64,000 bases of DNA from JAZDGX01 sp964482205 (GTDB lineage Bacteria > Eisenbacteria > RBG-16-71-46 > CAIMUX01 > WJJG01): contig CAYZWI010000003.1 in NCBI GenBank assembly GCA_964482205.1, positions 248,001 through 312,000 on the forward strand, written 5' to 3'. The translations under genes were made by a program, and so were the position numbers. Positions 6,879-14,572 of this stretch are shown here, piece after piece (positions within the stretch are counted from its first letter, which is position 1; every line of letters starts with the position of its first letter). The notes below the pieces were generated by a model. It had not been told where the DNA came from. It made no database searches and saw nothing but the letters and a program-made list of their open reading frames with translations.

Positions 6879-9491
6879 ATGCGGTTCGCTCATATCCCAG
6901 GCGCCGCGGCTCGCTGGGCGGCAGTGGCGGCAGTCCTTCTTCCTCTCTTGTTCGCCGCGCTCACTCCGCTCGCGCATGCGGTTCCCTTTCGTCCCGATGT
7001 TCTCGCGTCCCTGCGCCAGGAGGGCAAGCTGCCTGCCATCGTCGCGGCCACCGACGCCGCCCGAGCGCGCGGGCTCGATCAGCCGCCCGCGGACCTGCAC
7101 CCCTGGGTGCGATCGCACGCCAAGGGCCGCATCATTCCCGATCGCCAAGCGATCGTGATCCTGGTCGACTTCAGCGACAATGCGGCCGACGGAGCCACGT
7201 ACCCTCCAAGCCACTATCAGCAGATGCTCTTCTCCGTCGGCGCCTATCCCGGCGGGAGCATGCGCGATTGGTACCTCGAGAATTCCTACGGCCAGTTCGA
7301 TGTCACCGGCGGCGTCACGATCTGGCTGCGCATGCCTCGGACCTATGCGTACTATGTCGATGGCAGCGCGGGATTCGGCAGCTATCCGCACAACGCGCAG
7401 AAGCTGGCGGAAGACGCGGCCGTCGCGGCCGATCCCTACATCGACTTCTCGCAATACGACAATGACGGCCCGGACGGCGTGCCCGACTCGGGCGATGACG
7501 ACGGCGTCGTCGACGCGCTCTTCATCGTGCATGCGGGGCCCGGGCGCGAGGAAACCGGCTCCGACGACGACATCCACTCGCATGCCTGGAGCATGGCGAA
7601 TCCGGTCGCCGTGGATGGAGTCATCGCCAGCCCCTATTCGATGGAGTCCGACAACGGCAAGCGCGGAGTCTTTGGTCACGAATTCGGTCATGTGCTCGGC
7701 CTGCCGGATCTCTACGATACCGACTATTCCTCTTCCGGAGTCGGCTATTGGTGCATGATGTCGACCGGTTCCTGGGGAGGCGGCGGTTCGACGCCCGTGC
7801 ACTTCCTGAGCTGGTGCAAGGCGCGCCTCGGATTTCTCGAGCCGACGACCCTGCTCTCCAATCAGACCGGCGTATCCATCGGCCAGGTGGAAACGCATCC
7901 GGTCTCATATGTGCTGTGGACGGGCGGGTACCCCAACCGGCAATCCTTCACCGTCGAGAACCGCCAGCGGGTCGGCAGCGATGTCTCCCTGCCGGCGTCG
8001 GGCTTGATCCTCTGTCACATCGACGAAAGCGTGAGCGGCAACAGCGACGATTGGCATCCGCTCGTGATGGTCGAGCAAGCCGACGGCCTCTCGGACCTGC
8101 AGTACGCGCGCGGCTCCGATGGCGGGGACCCCTACCCCGGCGGCACGAACAACCGCACGTTCGACGCCAACAGCACTCCCAACTCGCGCAGCTATGCGAA
8201 CGGCCTCACTCAGGTCGTGGTCACGAATGTCGGCGATTCGGGCGAATGGATGACCGCGGATTTGACGGTCGAGGAACAGCCGATCTTTCGCATGGCCGGC
8301 TGGAATTTGACGGCGATGGATGGAAATGCAGACGGCGACATCGATCCGGGCGAGGACTGGACGCTCTCCTTCACGGCCCGCAACATCGGATCGGCGGCGA
8401 CCAACGTCTCCGGGACCGCGACGACATCGAGCGGGGCGGTCACGGTCCTGCAAGGTTCGACGGATTTTGGAAACATCGGCCCCGAAGCCGAAGCGACCGG
8501 CACGCCGCCCTTCGGCTTCGCGCTCGCGAGCGGCAGCGCGGCCGACGGCATTCCGCTGCTCATCAGAGTGCAAGACAACGCCGGGCATTCCGACAACTCC
8601 TCCATCGTCGTCGGCGTGAACGATCCGCTGCTCGTCTTCGGTTGGCAGCACGAGATCGTCTCTCCCGGATATCGAGATCAGTGGAACATCTCGACCCAGC
8701 GCAATCACACGCCCGGTGGAAGCTATGCCTGGAAGTGCGGCGCATCCGGCACGGGCGACTACGCGAACTACATGGACGCCGGGCTGGTCACGATTCCGTT
8801 CTCCCTCGCTTTCGTGGTGGCGGTCGACTTCTGGCATTGGATCGACGCGGAGGATGCGGACAACGGGACCGCTTGGGACGGCGGCGTCATTGAAGCTTCG
8901 GTCGACGCAGGCCCCTGGCAGGCGATCACGCCCGACGGAGGGTATCCCCACACGATCATCGCGAATCCCGCCTCGCCCTTCCCCGGCGGCACGCCCTGCT
9001 TCAGCGGGACCTACGGCTGGTCGCAGGTGCGGGTGGACCTCTCCGAATTGGTGGGAGTGCAAGCCCGCCTGCGTTTTCGTTTCGGCACCGACGGCGCGAC
9101 CACCGACGAGGGCTGGTACATCGACGACATCACCGCCGAACAATCTCCGATGTCGGCGGGGCCCGGTCTCGATACAGGCGCCGGTCCCGCCGGCGAACAT
9201 GCCGCGTCGCTCGTGTGGCTTTCGCCGGCGCGGCCCAATCCCGCTTCGGGATCGATCGCGCTCGCGTATCGCTTGCCTCAGGGGGTGCCCGCGCAGTTGA
9301 CGATTCACGATGCCTCGGGACGCGTGATCGCGAGCCGAGTGATCGTGGCAGGCGATCGGGAAAGCGCGCCGGGCACGATCGTGTGGGACGGCCGCTCGAA
9401 CGATGGCCGGCCCGCGCCCGGAGGCCTGTATCTTTTCCGCCTGGAATGGAACGGCGGGCAGCGAACGCAAAAGGGAATGTTGCTACGCTGA
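6879..9491 (+). CDS. secreted M6-family metalloprotease with C-terminal sorting module
   Basis: About 870 aa zinc endopeptidase of the immune inhibitor A (M6) type. A signal peptide covers about residues 1-33 (hydrophobic core, ending LAHA). The catalytic domain holds HEFGHVLGLPD at about 267-277, giving the two zinc His and the catalytic Glu, with GGGGSTPVHF downstream. The ~500 C-terminal residues contain a CARDB-like segment (DGNADGDIDPGEDW), a MAM/jelly-roll-like segment (GWYIDDI) and finally a FlgD-like beta-sandwich (VWDGRSNDGRPAPGGLYLF...KGMLLR), the type IX-style sorting domain. Start ATG 6879 is fixed by GAGGAGG five bases upstream; a longer upstream frame would destroy the signal peptide. 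Likely surface-bound or secreted. Confidence 0.92.
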   Translation: MRFAHIPGAAARWAAVAAVLLPLLFAALTPLAHAVPFRPDVLASLRQEGKLPAIVAATDAARARGLDQPPADLHPWVRSHAKGRIIPDRQAIVILVDFSDNAADGATYPPSHYQQMLFSVGAYPGGSMRDWYLENSYGQFDVTGGVTIWLRMPRTYAYYVDGSAGFGSYPHNAQKLAEDAAVAADPYIDFSQYDNDGPDGVPDSGDDDGVVDALFIVHAGPGREETGSDDDIHSHAWSMANPVAVDGVIASPYSMESDNGKRGVFGHEFGHVLGLPDLYDTDYSSSGVGYWCMMSTGSWGGGGSTPVHFLSWCKARLGFLEPTTLLSNQTGVSIGQVETHPVSYVLWTGGYPNRQSFTVENRQRVGSDVSLPASGLILCHIDESVSGNSDDWHPLVMVEQADGLSDLQYARGSDGGDPYPGGTNNRTFDANSTPNSRSYANGLTQVVVTNVGDSGEWMTADLTVEEQPIFRMAGWNLTAMDGNADGDIDPGEDWTLSFTARNIGSAATNVSGTATTSSGAVTVLQGSTDFGNIGPEAEATGTPPFGFALASGSAADGIPLLIRVQDNAGHSDNSSIVVGVNDPLLVFGWQHEIVSPGYRDQWNISTQRNHTPGGSYAWKCGASGTGDYANYMDAGLVTIPFSLAFVVAVDFWHWIDAEDADNGTAWDGGVIEASVDAGPWQAITPDGGYPHTIIANPASPFPGGTPCFSGTYGWSQVRVDLSELVGVQARLRFRFGTDGATTDEGWYIDDITAEQSPMSAGPGLDTGAGPAGEHAASLVWLSPARPNPASGSIALAYRLPQGVPAQLTIHDASGRVIASRVIVAGDRESAPGTIVWDGRSNDGRPAPGGLYLFRLEWNGGQRTQKGMLLR

Positions 9492-9528
9492 TCGCTCGAG
9501 CACGCTCATTCGCAAGGATGCATGATCG

Positions 9529-10638
9529 ATGAACCAATCGGCCGAGAGCATCACCGGAGTCCTCGTTCTCTTCGAACAGGGCGACGGAGAGCTCTCCGAT
9601 CCCCATCGCTCCTTCCGGCCGGGACCCAAGCGAATCTGGGTCCCCCGCCGCCTCATTCGCGATTTCGCGCTTCCGCAAGGCGCTTCGGTGACCGGCCCGA
9701 TCCGCCAAGTGCGCCAGGGGCTCGAGCTCACCGGCGTGACGGCGATCTGCGGCCTCGCCCCCGATGTCTTTGCCCGCCGCCGGCCCTTCAAGGAGTTGAC
9801 GCCGGTCGATCCCACCGAACGTTTCCGCCTCGGCGATACGAGCGAGATGAGCATGCGGGTCGTCGACCTGGTCGCGCCCATTGCGAAAGGCACGCGGGCC
9901 CTGATCGTCGCTCCGCCCAAGGCGGGCAAGACGATGCTCTTGATGTCGATCGCGCGCGCGATTCGCGCCACCAACGCGAACGCGCGCATCATCGTCGTGC
10001 TCATCGACGAGCGCCCGGAGGAAGTCACCCACTTTCGCCGCAGCGTGGAGGCGGAAGTCCTCGCGAGCTCCAAGGACCAGAGCCCTGAAGAGCACATCGA
10101 GCTTGCCGCCATCACCCTCGATCATGTCCGCACCGAGCTCGAATGCGGGCGCGATGTGATCCTGCTCGTCGACAGCCTCACCCGCATGGGGCGCGCCTTC
10201 AATGTGATGGGTTCGGGAACCGGGCGCACGATGACCGGCGGACTAGAAGCGGGGGTGCTCGATGTTCCCCGCCGTTTCTTCGGTCTCGCCCGCCATGTCG
10301 AGGAAGGCGGCTCGGTCACGATCGTGGCGACCGCGCTCGTCGAAACCGGCTCGCGCATGGACGAGCTCATTTTCCAGGAGTTCAAAGGCACCGGAAACAG
10401 CGAGATCGTCCTCGACCGCACGCTCGCCGAGGCGCGCATCTTCCCCGCCGTCGACATCAGCCGCAGCGGGACGCGCAAAGAGGAGCTGCTCTACTCCGCC
10501 GACGAGCGCAAGCGCATCGCGCTGGTGCGCAGAGCCCTCGCGGGACGCAAGCCCGCTTCCGCCATGCAGGCGCTCCTGAAGGCGCTCGAGCCGCACAAGA
10601 ACAACAAGGCCTTCCTGAAGAGCATCGCGATCGACTGA
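9529..10638 (+). CDS. rho: transcription termination factor Rho, short form
   Basis: RNA-dependent hexameric helicase that ends transcription. At 369 aa it is shorter than E. coli Rho (419 aa). The cold-shock-type RNA-binding domain is present (about 8-100), followed by the RecA-type ATPase domain: Walker A APPKAGKT (128-135), DERPEEVTHF, the Walker B/R-loop segment LLVDSLTRMGRAFN, MTGGLEAGVLDVPRRFFG and EFKGTGNSEIVLDR. What is missing is the extreme N-terminal helix-bundle (Rho_N) that precedes the cold-shock domain in most Rho proteins. It may be the sole Rho or a paralogue. It starts 38 bases after the metalloprotease. Confidence 0.92.
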   Translation: MNQSAESITGVLVLFEQGDGELSDPHRSFRPGPKRIWVPRRLIRDFALPQGASVTGPIRQVRQGLELTGVTAICGLAPDVFARRRPFKELTPVDPTERFRLGDTSEMSMRVVDLVAPIAKGTRALIVAPPKAGKTMLLMSIARAIRATNANARIIVVLIDERPEEVTHFRRSVEAEVLASSKDQSPEEHIELAAITLDHVRTELECGRDVILLVDSLTRMGRAFNVMGSGTGRTMTGGLEAGVLDVPRRFFGLARHVEEGGSVTIVATALVETGSRMDELIFQEFKGTGNSEIVLDRTLAEARIFPAVDISRSGTRKEELLYSADERKRIALVRRALAGRKPASAMQALLKALEPHKNNKAFLKSIAID

Positions 10639-10711
10639 CGGAGCAGCCGCGCGCCGGGACATAGCGACCTCGGCCCTCGTGAATGAAGTTGCGATCGGCC
10701 AAACGCTGATC

Positions 10712-10892
10712 GCGCGCAATGGGGCCGAGGCGGCCGTGCACGCAGGGACGGGCGCACTCATCGTCTCGCGCACGGAAAGGAACTTCGACCCGCGAGCTCG
10801 TGAGCCTTCACTAGCCGGGTGGGGAAAAACTCACGCGGCCCCGCTGAGGGCAGATGCGACTCGACTGCGCGCAATGGGGCCAAGGGCGGCCG
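10712..10892. repeat. two copies of an imperfect 25-bp direct repeat
   Basis: The stretch beginning GCGCGCAATGGGGCC occurs at about 10712-10736 and again at 10867-10892, with one substitution and one inserted G. It sits in the convergent spacer between rho and the glycosyltransferase gene. Function unknown; no coding sense. Confidence 0.4.
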
Positions 10893-10901
10893 AGTTGCCA
10901 A

Positions 10902-12584
10902 TCAGGGCGCGAGCGGAATCAGCCTGCCGTCCTCGATCGTGCCGTCATACAAGTAACCCGTCCGGCCGGGATAGAGCGCCAGGAGCCGCGCATTCTCCGC
11001 GCCGCGATCGTGCGCGTAGATCACGCTCGCCCGCTCGAGATACGGCTCCTCGAGCGCGAAGGCCGAGCCGAACCAGATGTGGCGCACCTGCAGCGCATCG
11101 GGCTGCCGTTCGCGCGGGCGCACGAAGACGATCGCGTTGCGCACTCCCTCGCGTTCCACGAGCTGCCCAAGATAGGGGCCGACGGCCCAATAGCGGGGCG
11201 TGTACTGGAGAAAGTAGCTGCCGACTCGCGCGGGCGATCCCGGAGGAGCGGACGCCGCTTCGGGCGTGAGCGTGACCAGGGCGGGGATGCGCACCGCGGC
11301 CGCGTAGCCCACGCACCCGGCGACGACGAGGCCGAGAGCGACGGCGGCGAGAGGCTTTCGCAAGCGGGTTGCCTCCGCCGCGCGCACGAGCCGCACGATT
11401 CCCCAACCGGAGAGCACGATCAACGGCCCGAGCGCGTCGTACAGATAGCGCGGACCAAAACAGGAGTCGTAGTACCAATAGAAGATGTAGGCGACGAGCA
11501 CGATCGCCGGAAACGCGGCCAGCAGCAGCGCACGTTTCCACGAGAGGAGGGTCTCGCGCACCAGCCAGCCGATCGGCGGAACGAGGGCCGCCGCGATCGG
11601 CCACAGGGAGGTCGCCGGCCATTGGAGGAGGTGTTCATTCAAGCGCACGAGCGTCCTTCCCGCATGCGCGAGACCGAGCCCAAGCGTGTGCGGCGGTCCC
11701 CAGCTTCCCTTCCCGAATCCGATTCCGTGTGACGGGCCGTACAACTTGATGTACCCGGGGACGAACGGGTTGCCGGTCGTGCCCCAGTTGTACAAGCCGT
11801 ACAACAACAGGCCCGCCGCCAGGCCCGCCGGCACGATCCAGACATTCGAGCGCGCGTCGAACAGATGGCGGCCGCGATCCGTTTGCCGCAGGGCAGGAAG
11901 CAAGATCCACGCGAACGCCGGCAACGCCATCGCGAAGGCCGTGTAGGGCCGGATGAGCACGGCGAAGGCCAGCGCGGCGGCTGCGATTGCCCGGTACCGC
12001 CACCGCGATTCGCGCGCCGCGAGAAAGAGTCCGGCCACGAACGCGGTGAGCATGACGAACCCCGATACATGCGACATGTATTCGGCCGCCATGAAGAGCA
12101 GGAAGGGCGAGACGAGCGCGAGCAGCGCGCTCACCCGCGCGGTCGCGCGGTCGAACGCGGCCCGCGCGAGCAGGTAGGTGGCCGCTACGCCCAACCCGGC
12201 GAGCAGCGGATTCACGAGCCAGGGGATGCCGAGCCACACGCCGGGAACGAGCAACAAGGCGTGGCCGGGGGGATACTGCGCATACCAGCGGCCGTCGTTG
12301 ATCATGTGCGCGTAATCGAAGAATTCCCGAAGCGCCGAGCTCGGTGCCCATAGCCGCCCGCCCGCGAAGATGCGCGCTTGAAAGAGCTGCGCGATGGAAT
12401 CCTGCACGTGCGGAATGCGCCCGAACACCAAAGTCGAGAGAATCGAGGCCTCGACCGCGACCGCCAGCGCACAGGCGGTCATCCAGAGAGCATCCGGCCG
12501 TCCGAGGATCGAACCTGGGCCTGTCGCTCGCCCGGCTGAATACTTCCCGGCTCTTTGCGAGGCGTTTCTCTGTTCCCTGGCCAT
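10902..12584 (-). CDS. polytopic GT-C-type glycosyltransferase-like membrane protein
   Basis: About 560 aa with roughly ten or more hydrophobic helices, the plan of GT39/GT83-like (PMT/ArnT) glycosyltransferases that use polyprenyl-linked sugars at the outer face of the inner membrane. The first periplasmic loop after helix 1 carries HVQDSIAQLFQARIF; family members have an acidic residue here that acts in catalysis, and the Asp in VQD is the candidate. A second acidic/aromatic patch, YYDSCFGPRYLYDALGP, lies in a later loop and is typical of this group. The C-terminal ~100 residues are soluble. The start may be ATG 12584 or slightly downstream. The sugar and acceptor cannot be named. Confidence 0.75.
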   Translation of the reverse strand: MAREQRNASQRAGKYSAGRATGPGSILGRPDALWMTACALAVAVEASILSTLVFGRIPHVQDSIAQLFQARIFAGGRLWAPSSALREFFDYAHMINDGRWYAQYPPGHALLLVPGVWLGIPWLVNPLLAGLGVAATYLLARAAFDRATARVSALLALVSPFLLFMAAEYMSHVSGFVMLTAFVAGLFLAARESRWRYRAIAAAALAFAVLIRPYTAFAMALPAFAWILLPALRQTDRGRHLFDARSNVWIVPAGLAAGLLLYGLYNWGTTGNPFVPGYIKLYGPSHGIGFGKGSWGPPHTLGLGLAHAGRTLVRLNEHLLQWPATSLWPIAAALVPPIGWLVRETLLSWKRALLLAAFPAIVLVAYIFYWYYDSCFGPRYLYDALGPLIVLSGWGIVRLVRAAEATRLRKPLAAVALGLVVAGCVGYAAAVRIPALVTLTPEAASAPPGSPARVGSYFLQYTPRYWAVGPYLGQLVEREGVRNAIVFVRPRERQPDALQVRHIWFGSAFALEEPYLERASVIYAHDRGAENARLLALYPGRTGYLYDGTIEDGRLIPLAP

Positions 12585-12683
12585 GGGCCGGAAGGATCGC
12601 TGATGGCGCAGGAGGATTCAAGCAATGGGCGGCGTCTTCACTCGCTCGTCCGTGCCCACGGCGCTGCAGGCGGAGGGCAGGAA

Positions 12684-12714
12684 AAGGGGCCGTTCCGAAG
12701 GGAAGCGGCCCCTT
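12684..12714 (-). terminator. stem-loop terminator candidate after the Cys-rich protein gene
   Basis: Arms AAGGGGCCG and CGGCCCCTT with an extended inner pairing (TTCC/GGAA) form a strong hairpin 35 bases beyond the stop of the minus-strand gene. The minus-strand 3' flank is short in U (CTTTTC), so it is moderately convincing. Confidence 0.6.
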
Positions 12715-12748
12715 GCTGTTCGTTCATGCGTCTGTCTGCGATCGCAGT

Positions 12749-14068
12749 CTACCGGTACACCGACTTGATGGCTCCCCAACTCTGCGGAAGGGTGGGCACT
12801 TCGCCGCAAGGGTTCGGATCGCATTCGTAGAGGCCGGAATGCCAGCTTCCGCCCGCGTCGATGCACCCGTCTTCCGTCATGATGTAGCAATCGTTGTCAA
12901 CGCAGCACACCCGCCATTGCGGACAGCTGAAGTTCTCGCAATCGGAGCCGGAATGCCAGACGCCGCCCGCAAGCAGGCAGTCGGCCTCGGTCTCCATGTA
13001 ACACTGCTCGTCCTGATCGAGGCAGCAGGCGCCTTCCGGAGGCGGACAGGCGAAACCGGGCGTCGAACATGTCATGTCCGCATAGAGCACGCCGTTCATG
13101 GCGATGCACTCTTCGGCCGCATACACGCTCACGCAGCTGCCGTCTTCGAGGCAGCAGGCCATTTCGATCAGGCACGGATTCGGATCGCAGCTCGCCAGGT
13201 CCGCATGCCATTGCCCGCCTTCGGCCAGACAGTCCGCTTCCGTGAGAACCACGCACTCGATCCCCACGCAGCAGGCCGCTTCCGGAGGAGGAGGCAAGCA
13301 GAGACTCGGACTGCAATCCATGAGGTCCGCGTGCCAGATCCCGCCCGCGGCCGCGCATTCGCTTTCCGTGCTCACCAGACACTGGCCCGAAAGGCAGCAG
13401 GCGGCGTCAGGCACGGGATCGCCAGGGCTGGCCCACTCCTCGAATCCGTCTTCGCATTCGTAATCTCCGCCCGTCGCTCCGAACTCGCAATAGAGGTAGA
13501 GGTATTCGGTGCGATGATCGCGGAGAAGCTCGTAGGGCAGATACATGTACATATCGCTCCAGCCGCTGCCCGGCTCGAGCGAGTAGTCCAAGTAGATCTT
13601 GTTGTCCGCGCCCATGTCGTAGATGGGAGTCGCGTGATCATTGAGCAGCGCGAGCGTGTTGTAGGTGCCCACCGGAGCGACGAAGACCTTCAACTGGTCG
13701 AGAGAAACCAGCGGCCGGCTGTCCACTTCGTTGATGTCCAGCAGGAACCGGATCATCTGCAGGCCGTTGTATTCGGTCACGCCGAAGGCGTTCACCTGGA
13801 TGGCGTGAGTCGGATTGAATTCGTCCAGCTGGTAGGGGCCGTCGGAGTTCAATCCGGACTCCAGATGGTTGCGTTGGAGCCGCAGGAAGGGATCGATCAC
13901 CCCCGTCCCCGCGCCCGTCGTCCCTTGCGTGAAGAAGGCATCACCGATGTAGCCGGACGCGTCCTCCAAAGTGAGATCCAGAATGGCGGCGGAGGCAGGC
14001 GGAGCCGCGAGGAGCAGAGCGAGCAGAATCAGGCATGAGGCAAGACAACTGCCGCTTCGAGCGAACAT
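12749..14068 (-). CDS. secreted Cys-rich repeat protein ending WGAIKSVYR
   Basis: About 439 aa. The signal peptide spans about 1-28 (ending PPASAA). Residues ~29-215 form a unique domain, perhaps binding or carbohydrate-related. From ~220 onward come five tandem modules of about 35-40 residues with the pattern (A/V)CC-x4-C-x7-C-x3-GG-x-WH-x5-C-x3-C, i.e. six Cys per module (the third has a looser GG/WH part). The final residues are WGAIKSVYR. The protein at 58586-59518 has three such modules and ends WGAIKSLYR. The spacing of paired Cys suggests disulfide-bonded or metal-binding beads outside the cell. Start ATG 14068 follows AAGGGGA. No catalytic motif is visible. Confidence 0.88.
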   Translation of the reverse strand: MFARSGSCLASCLILLALLLAAPPASAAILDLTLEDASGYIGDAFFTQGTTGAGTGVIDPFLRLQRNHLESGLNSDGPYQLDEFNPTHAIQVNAFGVTEYNGLQMIRFLLDINEVDSRPLVSLDQLKVFVAPVGTYNTLALLNDHATPIYDMGADNKIYLDYSLEPGSGWSDMYMYLPYELLRDHRTEYLYLYCEFGATGGDYECEDGFEEWASPGDPVPDAACCLSGQCLVSTESECAAAGGIWHADLMDCSPSLCLPPPPEAACCVGIECVVLTEADCLAEGGQWHADLASCDPNPCLIEMACCLEDGSCVSVYAAEECIAMNGVLYADMTCSTPGFACPPPEGACCLDQDEQCYMETEADCLLAGGVWHSGSDCENFSCPQWRVCCVDNDCYIMTEDGCIDAGGSWHSGLYECDPNPCGEVPTLPQSWGAIKSVYR

Positions 14069-14572
14069 ACACTTTCCCCTTTTTTTTGCTGGGAGCTCGT
14101 CCGTGCGTCCTACTGCACAGCCAGGGGCTCTCTACATTCGAGCGATCAGACCCGGACTCCGTTGAAAAAAATGATACCTTAGGTAAGGAGAATTTCCTAC
14201 TTCATTCTGTGCTTCTGGCCCGGGAAGTCTAATCCGATAGGCGGGAATCGACCGTATTCAGGCCGCCGCCACCATTGCACCCCTATTTGATTGCACTCCA
14301 ATATCTTGCCGATTGGCCCTTGCCTGGCGACAATCTTCCTCTCCCCCGCCATAGGTCTTGCTAATCGCCGCCCGATCGCTAGGATCTGCCCTGTTCGTCT
14401 CCGCACCTGCCAGGGAGCCGGCCGTCCGGCCGGCTCGGAAACGGCGGAACGGCTGGAGTGACAGCATCTTGGGGCGCCTTCGCCCTCGATGCCTCTCTCC
14501 CGCCGTCTCGCATCCGCGGGGAATTCCCTTCGGGCCCTCGCGTGTCGACTTCGGGAAGAGGAGCACGGGAAC
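14069..14572. other. divergent intergenic region, about 500 bp, with hairpin
   Basis: Separates the minus-strand Cys-rich gene from hppA. It is unusually AT-rich for this genome around 14160-14300. A TATCAT hexamer on the minus strand (14176-14171) is a weak -10 for the Cys-rich gene, without a clear -35. A GC-rich hairpin with 10-base arms (GAGCCGGCCG / CGGCCGGCTC, 14415-14436) lies in the probable hppA leader. No gene seen. Confidence 0.4.

Noticed and set aside
12344..14038. 564-codon plus-strand frame opposite the Cys-rich protein gene
   Set aside because: The minus frame has a signal peptide, repeats and a ribosome-binding site.
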